NCBI RefSeq assembly: GCF_000372645.1
Contig: NZ_APMP01000012.1
Span: forward strand, 34,693 to 98,692
DNA length: 64,000 nucleotides
From: Caulobacter vibrioides OR37
Lineage (GTDB): Bacteria > Pseudomonadota > Alphaproteobacteria > Caulobacterales > Caulobacteraceae
Reading direction: 5' to 3'
A program made the translations under genes and the position numbers. This document shows positions 43,498 through 52,401 of the stretch, one piece after another. Numbering within the stretch: the stretch's first letter is position 1; the number at the start of each line of letters is the position of its first letter. The notes below the pieces were generated by a model. It worked only from the letters and a program-made list of their open reading frames with translations. It had not been told where the DNA came from and did no database searches.

Positions 43498-44468
43498 CGA
43501 TCGAGCAGGCGGGGCAAGACGTCGCCAAGCCGACGCCCTGGCGCGGCTGGCTGCTGACCATCGGGGTCGCCCTGCTGGCGGTCCTGCTGGCGACCCACGG
43601 CGTGGGCGCGGTGCGCGAGATCGTTCTTCAGGTCGGCTGGCGGGCTGTCCTGGTGGTCGCCGCGCACCTGCCCGTCACCCTGCTGGCCACGGTCGGATGG
43701 GCGGTGCTGCTGCCGCCAGGACGCCGCCCCTCCCTGAGCTTCCTGTTCCGCCTTCGCCTGATCAAGGAGGCGGTCAACGCCCTGCTTCCCGTCGCCCAGG
43801 TCGGCGGTGACGTCGTTCGCGCGAGGCTGGCGGCGCGAAATGGCCTGACGGGGGCGGAGTCCGCGGCGGCGGCCGTGGTGGATGTGCTGGCCAGCACGGT
43901 GGGCCTGGCGTTGTTCATCCTGACCAGCCTGGTCGTGGCCATGCTCGTGTTGCACGACTCGCGCCTAGCCCAGGCGGGGCTGGCCGTGATCGCCATCGTC
44001 GCCACGCTGGTCCTGCCCCTCTTCGCCGCCCATAGGGCCGGTCTCCATCGACGCCTGGGTCAGTTTTCCCGGCGTTGGACCGCCATGGCCGAACGGATCG
44101 GGGAACTGGGCGAGGCCTTCCGGGCCATCGGCCAGCAGCGCCGACAGATCGTCGCTTCCTGGGCCTGGCATCTGGCCGCCTGGGGCGCGGGAGCTCTGGA
44201 GACCTATGTCTCGATGTGGGCGCTGGGTCTGGCCCCCTCGCTGACCCAAGCCTTGATCGTGGAAGGCCTGGCCCAGGCGGCCAAGGTCGTCGGCTTCGCC
44301 ATTCCCGGCGCCCTGGGCGTTCAGGAGGGCGGCTATCTGCTGCTGGGCGGCGCCTTGGGCCTCGCGCCGGACCAGGCCATGGCCCTCTCCCTGCTGCGCC
44401 GACTGCGCGAGTTGACGCTGGGCGGCGTCGGCCTGGTGCTCTGGCGGACGACCAAACCCGCCGCTTGA
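43494..44468 (+). CDS. Lysylphosphatidylglycerol-synthase-TM family protein (UPF0104, HpnL-like)
   Basis: 324-residue polytopic protein with eight or so hydrophobic helices. Motifs: LRLIKEAVNALLPVAQVGGDVVRA, and AKVVGFAIPGALGVQEGGYL, both typical of the TM domain shared by MprF flippase part and hopanoid HpnL. Starts within the glycosyltransferase stop (ATGA). Probably a lipid flippase or scramblase partner for the glycosylated lipid. Ends 5 bp from the convergent response regulator gene with no terminator between. Confidence 0.85.
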   Translation: MTIEQAGQDVAKPTPWRGWLLTIGVALLAVLLATHGVGAVREIVLQVGWRAVLVVAAHLPVTLLATVGWAVLLPPGRRPSLSFLFRLRLIKEAVNALLPVAQVGGDVVRARLAARNGLTGAESAAAAVVDVLASTVGLALFILTSLVVAMLVLHDSRLAQAGLAVIAIVATLVLPLFAAHRAGLHRRLGQFSRRWTAMAERIGELGEAFRAIGQQRRQIVASWAWHLAAWGAGALETYVSMWALGLAPSLTQALIVEGLAQAAKVVGFAIPGALGVQEGGYLLLGGALGLAPDQAMALSLLRRLRELTLGGVGLVLWRTTKPAA

Positions 44469-44473
44469 GCGCG

Positions 44474-45079
44474 TTAGAGCCAGCCGTTGGAGCGCGCGAT
44501 CCGCCCGGCCTCGACCCGATTGGCCGCGCCCAGCTTCTGAGCCGCCTCGGAGAGGTAGTTGCGCACCGTTCCGGGCGAGAGGTCCAGGATGTCGGCGATG
44601 TCCTTGTTCGAACGCCCCTCCTCGGCCAGCCGCAGGATTTCGCGCTCGCGGTCGGTCAGCGGATCTGGCTGAGCGTCCCAGATGGCCTCGGACAGCTCTG
44701 GCGCGATGGCGCGGCCGCCAGCGGCGACGGTGCGCACGGCGGCGGCCAACACGCTGGAGGGACCGTCCTTCAACAGGTAGCCCTTGACCCCCGCCTCCAT
44801 GGCGCGACGCAGGTAGCCCGGCCGACCAAAGGTGGTGACGATCAGCACGCGCGTCGCCGCCCCGTCCGCCTTCAGGCGCGTGGCGACATCGATGCCCGTC
44901 AGATAGGGCATCTCGATGTCGGAGATCAGCACGTCGGGCTTCTCGGCGCGCACCAGTTCCAGCGCCTCGCCGCCGTCCGCCGCCCGGCCGACGACCTTGA
45001 TATCCCCCTCCAGTTCGAGAAGGGCGCTCAGCGCGCCCAACACCATCTTCTGGTCTTCGGCGATGACGACGCGGATCAC
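44474..45079 (-). CDS. NarL/LuxR-family response regulator (DesR-like)
   Basis: 201 residues. Receiver domain with AEDQ pocket and phospho-acceptor Asp54 in LISDIEMPYLTG, Lys in YLLKDGP; C-terminal LuxR HTH (LTDREREILRLAEEGRSN, VRNYLSEAAQKLGA). Overlaps the kinase gene by ATGA and is the last gene of the four-gene operon: ATPase, permease, kinase, regulator. The HK being of the DesK type makes a DesKR-like membrane-stress sensor probable. Confidence 0.93.
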   Translation of the reverse strand: MIRVVIAEDQKMVLGALSALLELEGDIKVVGRAADGGEALELVRAEKPDVLISDIEMPYLTGIDVATRLKADGAATRVLIVTTFGRPGYLRRAMEAGVKGYLLKDGPSSVLAAAVRTVAAGGRAIAPELSEAIWDAQPDPLTDREREILRLAEEGRSNKDIADILDLSPGTVRNYLSEAAQKLGAANRVEAGRIARSNGWL

Positions 45080-46242
45080 TGCACAGCCTCCAAGGGCGCG
45101 GCGGCGACCAGTTGGGCGCCCTTCCTGTCGGATTTGATCTCCAGCGCCCCGCCGATCGCGGCCAGCCGCGCGCGCATTCCCTTCAGGCCGGAGCCCTCGA
45201 CCAGACGTCCGCCCTTGCCATTGTCGATGATGCTAAGGACCAGGTTCGAGCCGCTGGGCCGCAGGCTGATCTCGCAGCGCGTGGCGCCGGAATGACGGAT
45301 GACGTTGGTCACCCCTTCGCGGAGGGCCATGGCCAGCACCGCCTCCTGGCCCGGATAGCCGTCGATGGTCACGGTCGAGATCTCGGCGATGATGCCCGCC
45401 GCGGTCAGCGCCTGCCGCGCCTTGTCCAGCTCGAACGCGAGAGAGGCGCCCTTCATGCCGACGACGGCGACACGGACTTCGGACAAGGCCTCGCGCGCGG
45501 CGGCGGCCACGGCCTGCATCTCGCGCTCGGCCGCCTCGGCGTCGCGACTGACCAGTCGGGCGGCCAGCTCGGCCTTGACGGCCACCAGGGTCAGGGTGTG
45601 CCCCAGAAGATCGTGCAGGTCGCGAGAGATCCGCTCGCGCTCGGCCATGGTGGCCAGGGCCCGAACCTCCTCGTGCGCGACGGACAGTTCCTGGTTCTTG
45701 CGCTCGACATCCGCCTGCATCAGAGCGCCGAAGCCCGTGATGGCGCCGAAGATCAAACCCGCGAACCAATTAGGCCAGGCATTTCGATCGAGCCAGAGAC
45801 CGACGAGCAGCAGCAACACCTCCAGCGCCACCATCGTCTGGACCGCCCGCCGCCGGGGCATGAGCCGCGCGGCGAAGGACATCGAATAGATCGTGTAGAC
45901 GCTCCAGCCGGTGTAAAATGGCGAGAGCGACACCCCGATCCCGAAGATCGCCAGCACCTGCCACAGATGGGGCCGGCCGTTCTGACGCCAGATCTTCCAG
46001 AAGAGCGCCAAGAATCCCGCCGCCGCCAGGCAGGACGCGACAACTTCGAACGTTCCAGGTTTTCGGAAGAGCCAGCCGACGAAGTAGAATGGCAGGTAGG
46101 ACAGGAACAAAAGGCTCCAGCGACGCCGGAAACTATGACCCGGCGTCGCCAGCGTGTCGGGCTCCGACACGCTGGCTTGGCTTTTCCGGAGGCTCGCCGT
46201 CTCTTGGTTCATGCCGGCGATGTCGCGCGCGGTCCCGGGCAT
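45076..46242 (-). CDS. DesK-type sensor histidine kinase
   Basis: 388 residues. Four to five TM helices in the N-terminal half (about residues 50-195) without a large periplasmic domain, so intramembrane sensing. Then ERERISRDLHDLLGHTLTLV with the phosphoacceptor His of HisKA_3, and a HATPase_c end (REGVTNVIRHSG, SIIDNGKGG, GSGLKGMRARLA). ATG 46242 begins 2 bp past the permease stop; an in-frame ATG at 46212 is possible. Detects membrane lipid state or an antimicrobial, judging by DesKR and LiaS-type relatives. Confidence 0.9.
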   Translation of the reverse strand: MPGTARDIAGMNQETASLRKSQASVSEPDTLATPGHSFRRRWSLLFLSYLPFYFVGWLFRKPGTFEVVASCLAAAGFLALFWKIWRQNGRPHLWQVLAIFGIGVSLSPFYTGWSVYTIYSMSFAARLMPRRRAVQTMVALEVLLLLVGLWLDRNAWPNWFAGLIFGAITGFGALMQADVERKNQELSVAHEEVRALATMAERERISRDLHDLLGHTLTLVAVKAELAARLVSRDAEAAEREMQAVAAAAREALSEVRVAVVGMKGASLAFELDKARQALTAAGIIAEISTVTIDGYPGQEAVLAMALREGVTNVIRHSGATRCEISLRPSGSNLVLSIIDNGKGGRLVEGSGLKGMRARLAAIGGALEIKSDRKGAQLVAAAPLEAVQ

Positions 46243-46244
46243 GG

Positions 46245-46991
46245 TCAAGCCGCTTGCCGGCGCCAGGCGATCCGCGAACCGATCACGGCGGCCACGGCGA
46301 TGGCGACCAGGACCGAGAGGTGGCCTTGCACGTCCGCCATCGGCTTCAGCCCTGACAGCATCAGCGACAGTTGGCCCAGGTGATATGACGGCGTAACCTC
46401 GGCGATATGGCCGATCCAGGACGGCATGACGTCCAGGGGGATCCACAGGCCGCCGAACAGGCAGAAGGCCAGGAACAGCAGGTTGGCGAAGGCCGTCGCG
46501 CCCTGCGAGCCCAGACGCAGGCCGAGATTCAGGCCGATCAGGGCGAACAGCACGGCCGAAACCAGCCCCAGGCTCAAGGTCGCCGCCCAGCGCCAGGGCG
46601 TCATGACCACGCCGCCGAAATAGGCCATCACGCCCAGCAGGCCGACGGCGAGGCCCACGAGGGCCAGGGCCGCCGCCAGCCGTCCCAGCAGATAGGCGCC
46701 GGCCGGCAGCGGCGCGATCTGCTTGAGTTCGATCAGCTTGGCCTCGCGCTCGGCCGCCACCGCCGCGCCGAAGCCGAACATGGCCGGCGCGATCGAGGCG
46801 AAGATCACATAGTTGGCCAGCATGGCGTGCGCCGCCTCCTCATGGCCGTGGCTCAGACCCAAGCCGATGACGCCGTAGAACAGCAGCGGCAAGGCCAGGC
46901 TGGGGATCAGGAATTGCGGCGTCCGCCAGGTCGAGAGGATCTGGGTGCGGGCTTCTCGGCCATAGACGGCCAGGGTGTGAAAGAGCGACAT
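46245..46991 (-). CDS. ABC-2 type exporter permease
   Basis: 248 residues with six hydrophobic helices, typical of the ABC2_membrane class: TLAVYGREARTQILSTWRTPQF in front, FGFGAAVAAEREAKLIELKQ in the middle, then FCLFGGLWIPLDVMPSWI. Two bp from the ATPase stop. With its ATPase it forms a drug, lipid or polysaccharide exporter of the class controlled by DesKR/LiaRS-like systems. Confidence 0.9.
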   Translation of the reverse strand: MSLFHTLAVYGREARTQILSTWRTPQFLIPSLALPLLFYGVIGLGLSHGHEEAAHAMLANYVIFASIAPAMFGFGAAVAAEREAKLIELKQIAPLPAGAYLLGRLAAALALVGLAVGLLGVMAYFGGVVMTPWRWAATLSLGLVSAVLFALIGLNLGLRLGSQGATAFANLLFLAFCLFGGLWIPLDVMPSWIGHIAEVTPSYHLGQLSLMLSGLKPMADVQGHLSVLVAIAVAAVIGSRIAWRRQAA

Positions 46992-46992
46992 C

Positions 46993-47931
46993 TCAGGCGG
47001 CCTCGATCTGGCGTTGGGTTTGGGGAAATGCGGCGCCGGTCTGGACCAGACGCGTGACGGCGTCCTCCAGCGAAGCGCCGGAGACGGTCAGGTCGTCGAT
47101 CGTCTCGTCGCGCGCCAGCAGCTCGCGCAGGGTGGCCGGCGCCGAGGAGGTCAGCAGAGTGACGCGGCCGCCGTCGCGACTGACGCCCGTGACATGCGCC
47201 AGAGCCGACAGGTCGCCGTCCGACAGGCGGGTGCGACAGCGGATGGCGACGCCGGAAACGCGGGCCTTGATGGCCTCGGGCGATCCATCGGCGATGACCC
47301 GCCCCTTGTCGATCACGACGATGCGGTCGGCCAGGGCCTCGGCCTCGTCCAGATGGTGGGTGGTCAGCAGCACGGCCGCGCCCCGGGCGATCTCGCCCCG
47401 CACGGCGGTCCACAGCGCGCGGCGAGCGTCGATGTCCATGCCGGTGGTCGGCTCGTCCAGAACCAGAAGATCCGGGCGGCCGGCGATGGCCAGAGCGAAC
47501 TGCACCCGGCGCTGCTGGCCGCCGGAGAGGGCTCCGCACCGGCGACGCTCCAGACCTTCCAGGCCTGCGAGGCGGATGATCTCGTCCAGCGGACGGGGCT
47601 TTTCATAGTAGCCGCGAAACAGCGCGACCTGCTCGCGGACGGTCAGGGTGCGCGGCAGGCCGGCTTCCTGCAGCATGACCCCAAGACGACCACGGGCTTC
47701 GAGGTCGTGCGGATCGACGCCGAAGAGCCGGGCCTCGCCAGCATCGGGGCGCAGACGGCCGGTCAGCAGGGCGACGCTGGTGCTCTTGCCCGCGCCATTG
47801 GGGCCCAGCAGGGCGACGCACTGACCGGGACGGATGGCGAGATCCAGGCCGTCCAGGGCCAGGGTCTTTCCGCGCCGCTTGATCGTCTTTTGCAGCACCG
47901 CGATCGGCGGCGCGTAGGTTCCGGGTGACAT
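46993..47931 (-). CDS. ABC exporter ATP-binding protein (DrrA/CcmA-like)
   Basis: 312 residues. Walker A LLGPNGAGKSTSVALL, Q-loop MLQEAGLP, signature LSGGQQRRVQ, Walker B LLVLDEPTTGMD and H-loop TTHHLDEAEALA; about 80 residues of C-terminal regulatory extension as in DrrA. ATG 47931 chosen for AGGGAG in front. First gene of the exporter/two-component operon; a TGAC-AAAC-GTCA site lies 80 bp upstream. Confidence 0.92.
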   Translation of the reverse strand: MSPGTYAPPIAVLQKTIKRRGKTLALDGLDLAIRPGQCVALLGPNGAGKSTSVALLTGRLRPDAGEARLFGVDPHDLEARGRLGVMLQEAGLPRTLTVREQVALFRGYYEKPRPLDEIIRLAGLEGLERRRCGALSGGQQRRVQFALAIAGRPDLLVLDEPTTGMDIDARRALWTAVRGEIARGAAVLLTTHHLDEAEALADRIVVIDKGRVIADGSPEAIKARVSGVAIRCRTRLSDGDLSALAHVTGVSRDGGRVTLLTSSAPATLRELLARDETIDDLTVSGASLEDAVTRLVQTGAAFPQTQRQIEAA

Positions 47932-48008
47932 GTGTTTGGCTCCCTCAGTGTGAAGCCAACATGCCGCCGCCAAGCGCGCCCCGTCAGTGTCGCCCGTCAG
48001 GAGGCCGG

Positions 48009-48025
48009 CATGACAAACGTCACCT
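48009..48025. promoter_or_regulatory. 17-bp motif with TGAC-N4-GTCA dyad, upstream of the exporter operon
   Basis: CATGACAAACGTCACCT, identical to 55352-55368. It lies 77 bp upstream of the ATPase start (minus) and 138 bp upstream of the UDP-glucuronate decarboxylase (plus). The small dyad fits a NarL-type dimer site; the DesR-like regulator encoded in the operon is a candidate. Confidence 0.45.
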
Positions 48026-48163
48026 CACCGGTTCGCGGGCTCGCCGAGCGTCCGCGACGACGCGCCGCGCCCGCGCTCCGTCCGCTTTCGAAGCCCGACC
48101 TTGGAGCCGCCGCCGGACCTGATACGAATGGGATTCGACGCTGAGTCCTCGGAGGGGCGGTCC

Positions 48164-49111
48164 ATGCACACGCGGAGAATTCTGGTCACGGGCGGGGCGG
48201 GCTTCGTCGGCTCGCACCTTTGCGACCGGTTGCTGGACAGCGGCGCGGAGGTGCTGTGCGTCGACAACTATTACACCGGCTCGCGCCTCAACGTGGCGCA
48301 GAACCTCTCCAACCCGCGCTTCGAGCTGCTGCGCCACGACGTGACCATGCCGCTCTATGTCGAGGTCGATCAGATCTACAATCTGGCCTGCCCAGCCAGC
48401 CCGGTGCACTACCAGTTCGACCCGGTGCAGACGACCAAGACCAGCGTTCACGGCGCCATCAACATGCTGGGCCTGGCCAAGCGGGTGAAGGCCAAGATCC
48501 TCCAGGCCTCGACCTCGGAGGTCTATGGCGACCCCACCGTCCACCCGCAGGTCGAAAGCTACTGGGGCAACGTCAATCCGATCGGCCTGCGCTCGTGCTA
48601 CGACGAGGGCAAGCGCTGCGCCGAGACCCTGTTCTTCGACTACTGGCGCCAGCACAAGCTACGCATCAAGGTGGCGCGGATCTTCAACACCTACGGGCCG
48701 CGGATGCACCCGAACGACGGACGTGTGGTGTCGAACTTCATCGTCCAGGCCTTGAAGGGCGAGGACATCACCCTTTATGGCGACGGCAACCAGACCCGCT
48801 CGTTCTGCTATGTCGACGATCTGGTCGACGGCCTGATCCGGCTGATGAACACCGGCGACGAGGTGACGGGACCGATCAATCTCGGCAACCCGGTCGAGTT
48901 CACCATGAAGCAGCTGGCCGACCTGGTCCTGGAGCTGACGGGCAGCAGATCGGCGGTCGTCCACCGTCCCCTGCCCTCCGACGACCCCCGCCAGCGCCAG
49001 CCGGACATCACCCTGGCGAAACAGCTGCTCGACTGGACCCCCACCGCGCCGCTGAAGGTGGGGCTGATGAAGACGATCGAATATTTCGACGGGCTGCTGA
49101 AGGCGGCCTGA
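48164..49111 (+). CDS. UDP-glucuronate decarboxylase (UXS), UDP-xylose synthase
   Basis: 315-residue extended SDR that converts UDP-glucuronate to UDP-xylose. [17 protein letters not shown] binds NAD; the UXS-specific stretch [16 protein letters not shown] and [18 protein letters not shown] contains the catalytic Yxxx[21 protein letters not shown] follows. ATG 48164 with GGAGGGG. Near the sphingolipid locus but not in its operon; it may supply or drain nucleotide sugar used for glycolipid or polysaccharide. Confidence 0.92.
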   Translation: MHTRRILVTGGAGFVGSHLCDRLLDSGAEVLCVDNYYTGSRLNVAQNLSNPRFELLRHDVTMPLYVEVDQIYNLACPASPVHYQFDPVQTTKTSVHGAINMLGLAKRVKAKILQASTSEVYGDPTVHPQVESYWGNVNPIGLRSCYDEGKRCAETLFFDYWRQHKLRIKVARIFNTYGPRMHPNDGRVVSNFIVQALKGEDITLYGDGNQTRSFCYVDDLVDGLIRLMNTGDEVTGPINLGNPVEFTMKQLADLVLELTGSRSAVVHRPLPSDDPRQRQPDITLAKQLLDWTPTAPLKVGLMKTIEYFDGLLKAA

Positions 49112-49128
49112 TCCGAACGAGCCTAGCC

Positions 49129-50199
49129 TTAGCGCTTGCGGAACAGGTCGGACTCCGGCCCGTCATTGCGCCGGCCGAACCAGCCCATCCAGAAGTGGGC
49201 GTAGTCGCGCAGCATGTCGCGCGGCACGAAGAAGCCGTGGCGATAGGGTGTGTCCACGCCGATCGCCAGCTTGGGATCGGGATGATCGCCGTACCAGGTG
49301 CCGAACAGGCGATCCCAGAGCGGCATGATCGCGAAGTGGCCGGTCGGATAGCTCATGTCCAGCTTGTGGTGCAGCCGGTGATGGTTGGGCGACTGGACCA
49401 GCCAGCGGCCGACGAAGCCCCAGTCGGACTCTATCCGCGAATGGATCAGGAAGCCGATGCCGACCACCAGCACGTTGACATAAATCATCACCTCGGGCGG
49501 CGCGCCCAGCACGGCCAGCGGCAGATTGACGATAAAGACCGCCGTGAAGGGCGCCGGATGCTGCCGCGCCGACGTCACCACGCTGAACTGCTCGGCCGAG
49601 TGATGGTAGCGATGAAGAGGCCAGAAGAGCCTCGTGTGATCCGTTCGGTGGGTCCAATAGTCGAAGAAGGTGTAGACCGCGAAATAAAGTGGGATCTGCG
49701 CCGCGAACGGCAGCGGCGGGGGCCCCAGGTTCACGCCGGTCGCGCGTTGGATCGCGTCATGGATCCAGCCGCCCGAAATCATCGACGCGCCCAGCAGCAG
49801 CAAGCGGCCCACCACGTCGAGAACATGGCCCTGACCCAGGATGAAGACGGCCAGGTCCGTCTTCATGGACGCCGTCGGCGCCAACACCAGCTGGCGCAGC
49901 GAACTGGCGTTCCAGCCGACCACGATGCTCTCGATCCATAGCGCCGTCGGCAGCAGCAGGAAAATCAGGAAGACATTGTTCAGGTGGTCGTGGAGCGGCA
50001 GGGTCTTGTGAACGATCGGCAGCACCAGCTGGGCTGGAACGACCTTCAGCGCGCCCCACCAGGCGCCGCTCGCCACGGCGACATAGGCCAGGAAGCCGAT
50101 CACCAAGGCCGATCGCCCCACGCCCTTGGCGTCGAGAACGCCGGCGCCGATCTCGCTGGCGGGCCTGAGGGCTGCAGGTTTCACGACGTCCCGCTCCAT
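49129..50199 (-). CDS. Sterol desaturase/fatty acid hydroxylase-family di-iron protein
   Basis: 356-residue membrane enzyme. Histidine clusters in order: HRTDHTR, WPLHRYHHS, and SPNHHRLHHKLD, the eight-His di-iron motif of the superfamily, between several TM helices. Length and C-terminal GTWYGDHPDPKLAIGVDTPY are as in the family. In eukaryotes and some bacteria such proteins hydroxylate sphingoid bases or fatty acyls, so a link to the ceramide locus is tempting but unproven. Start at ATG 50199 (MERDVVKPA). Confidence 0.85.
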   Translation of the reverse strand: MERDVVKPAALRPASEIGAGVLDAKGVGRSALVIGFLAYVAVASGAWWGALKVVPAQLVLPIVHKTLPLHDHLNNVFLIFLLLPTALWIESIVVGWNASSLRQLVLAPTASMKTDLAVFILGQGHVLDVVGRLLLLGASMISGGWIHDAIQRATGVNLGPPPLPFAAQIPLYFAVYTFFDYWTHRTDHTRLFWPLHRYHHSAEQFSVVTSARQHPAPFTAVFIVNLPLAVLGAPPEVMIYVNVLVVGIGFLIHSRIESDWGFVGRWLVQSPNHHRLHHKLDMSYPTGHFAIMPLWDRLFGTWYGDHPDPKLAIGVDTPYRHGFFVPRDMLRDYAHFWMGWFGRRNDGPESDLFRKR

Positions 50200-50321
50200 G
50201 GGTTGCAGGCCGCATAGATGGCGCGGCGCCGTTAAAACTTGGTGTGGCTCGAGCCTTCGCAAGGAGAAGGCGAGCGCCTCGGCGTCTTGCCCCGGCCGTT
50301 CCGCCAGCCTAACAGCCGATC

Positions 50322-52307
50322 ATGAAGCGCCACGCGCCCCTCTTTTTCCTGCTAGTGGCCGCTTCGGCGCCGGGGATCCTCCGCGCCCAGGAGGTCGAGG
50401 CGATCTCGGTCTGGGGGCGACGCGCCAACGAGATCGGCCGCGCGACCTCCGCCAGCGAAGGCAAGGTCTCATACAGCGATTTCGCCGCCCGACCGCTGCT
50501 ACGGCCCGGCGAGCTGATAGAGGCCGTGCCGGGCCTGGCCGCCACCCAGCACTCCGGGGCGGGCAAGGCCAATCAGTACTTCCTGCGCGGCTTCAATCTG
50601 GACCACGGCACGGACCTGGCCGCTTCGCTGGACGGCGCGCCGCTGAACCTGCCTAGCCACGGCCATGGCCAGGGCTATCTGGACCTGAACATCCTGACGC
50701 CTGAATTCGTCCACGATATCAGCTTCCGGAAGGGCCCCTACGCGGCGGAGAACGGCGACTTCGCCACGGCCGGAGCGGTGGCCTTCGAAACCGCCGATCA
50801 CCTGCACGGCGATGGCGTCCAGGCCTGGACCGGAGACCACGCCTACTATCGCGCGGTTGGATCCAAGGGCGTGACCGACAATGTCCTGGTCGCCGGAGAC
50901 ATCACCCGCTCACGCGGCGCCTGGTCGACGCCGGAGGACCTGCGAAAGATCAACCTCCTGGGGCGCGCCCTGGTGCGGGGCTGGTCGATCACCGCCCTGG
51001 CCTATGACGCGAAGTGGAACGCCACCGATCAGATCCCCCGCCGGGCGGTCGAGGACGGGATGTTGGGACGGCTGGACGCCATCGACCCAACCGACGGGGG
51101 GACAACCTCGCGCTATATCCTGTCCGCCCGACGCCGCGACCTCCTGCGCGGCCTGGACGCTGTGGTCTATGTCCAGCGCTACAAGCTCGATCTCTATTCG
51201 AACTTCACCTACTTCCTCGAGGATCCGATCCACGGCGATCAGTTCGAGCAAGCCGACCAGCGCTGGATCTACGGCGGCTCGCTGACCAAGCGTTGGAGCC
51301 TGGGCGACGGCTGGAGCGCGCGGACGGGCGTCTCGGCCCGCGTCGACGACATCGGCAAGGTCGGTCTCTATCGCACCATCGCCCGCGCGCGTCTGCGGAC
51401 GGTGCGGCAGGACGCCCTGACCGAATGGTCCACCGCCGTCTGGGGCGAGGCCTCTCGGCGGTTTGGCAAGCTGGACGCCACCTTCGGCCTGCGCGCCGAC
51501 GCCTTCGGCGCGGATGTCTCGGCCGGCTATCCGCGCAACGCCGGAACGGTGAGCGACGCCCAGCTCAGCCCGAAACTGGCCCTGGCCTGGCGCGTCTCCA
51601 GGAGGTTCGAGCTCTACGCCGACGCCGGACGCGGCTTCCATTCCAACGACGCGCGCGGCGCGGTGATCACGGTCGATCCCGTCACCGGCGATCCGGCGCG
51701 GCGCGCGCCACTGCTCTCGCCCACCGACGGCGCGGAGCTGGGCCTGCGCTTGAAACGGGGCGGCTTGTCGCTGACGGCGGCCGCCTGGACGCTGCACGTC
51801 GACAGCGAGCTCGTCTATGTCGGAGACTCGGGGTTCACCGAAGCGGCTGGCGCGACCCAACGCCGAGGCGTCGAACTGCTGGCCGACTGGCGTCCCACCT
51901 CGACCTTGAGCCTGACGGGATCCTGGGCGGGGACCCACGCCCGCTTCACCAACGGCGACCGCATCCCCAACGCCGTCGACTCGGTGGTGAGCGCCGGCGC
52001 GACCTGGAAACCGCGCCCGACCTCGACCCTGTCGCTCACCTATCGCCGCCTGGGCGCGGCGCCGCTGATCGAGGACGATTCGGTGCGATCACGGCCCACC
52101 AGCCTGCTCAACGCGCTCATCGTCCAGGACATTGGCCGCGCCAGCCTGATGGTCGAGATCCTGAACCTGACCAACGGCAAGGGCGACGACATCGCCTATT
52201 TCTACGCCTCGCGCCTGCCGGGCGAACCCGCCGGCGGCGTCGACGACGTCCATTTCCACCCGGTCGAACCGCGCGCGCTTCGTGTCGGCTTGAAGATCAA
52301 TTTGTGA
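50322..52307 (+). CDS. TonB-dependent outer membrane receptor
   Basis: 661 residues: signal peptide ending near LRAQ, TonB box region EVEAISVWGRR, plug domain (LIEAVPGLAATQHSG, NQYFLRGFNLDHGTDLAASLDG) and a 22-strand-type barrel ending in hydrophobic LRVGLKINL. The LDHGTD plug motif is common in Caulobacterales receptors of unknown substrate. Divergent from the hydroxylase over 122 bp; I looked for a cobalamin riboswitch there and did not see one. Confidence 0.9.
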   Translation: MKRHAPLFFLLVAASAPGILRAQEVEAISVWGRRANEIGRATSASEGKVSYSDFAARPLLRPGELIEAVPGLAATQHSGAGKANQYFLRGFNLDHGTDLAASLDGAPLNLPSHGHGQGYLDLNILTPEFVHDISFRKGPYAAENGDFATAGAVAFETADHLHGDGVQAWTGDHAYYRAVGSKGVTDNVLVAGDITRSRGAWSTPEDLRKINLLGRALVRGWSITALAYDAKWNATDQIPRRAVEDGMLGRLDAIDPTDGGTTSRYILSARRRDLLRGLDAVVYVQRYKLDLYSNFTYFLEDPIHGDQFEQADQRWIYGGSLTKRWSLGDGWSARTGVSARVDDIGKVGLYRTIARARLRTVRQDALTEWSTAVWGEASRRFGKLDATFGLRADAFGADVSAGYPRNAGTVSDAQLSPKLALAWRVSRRFELYADAGRGFHSNDARGAVITVDPVTGDPARRAPLLSPTDGAELGLRLKRGGLSLTAAAWTLHVDSELVYVGDSGFTEAAGATQRRGVELLADWRPTSTLSLTGSWAGTHARFTNGDRIPNAVDSVVSAGATWKPRPTSTLSLTYRRLGAAPLIEDDSVRSRPTSLLNALIVQDIGRASLMVEILNLTNGKGDDIAYFYASRLPGEPAGGVDDVHFHPVEPRALRVGLKINL

Positions 52308-52401
52308 CGTTTGGGCGGAAAAGGGGGTGATTTTCCTCCTCGCTCCCGCCAAGCTCATCCTGGGGTATTCGTCAGGGTTCTGATCCGAGGGGCTTTCCAA
52401 C

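Noticed and set aside
50200..50321. Cobalamin riboswitch before a TonB receptor
   Set aside because: The gap is only 122 bp and no B12-box-like sequence or fold is seen.
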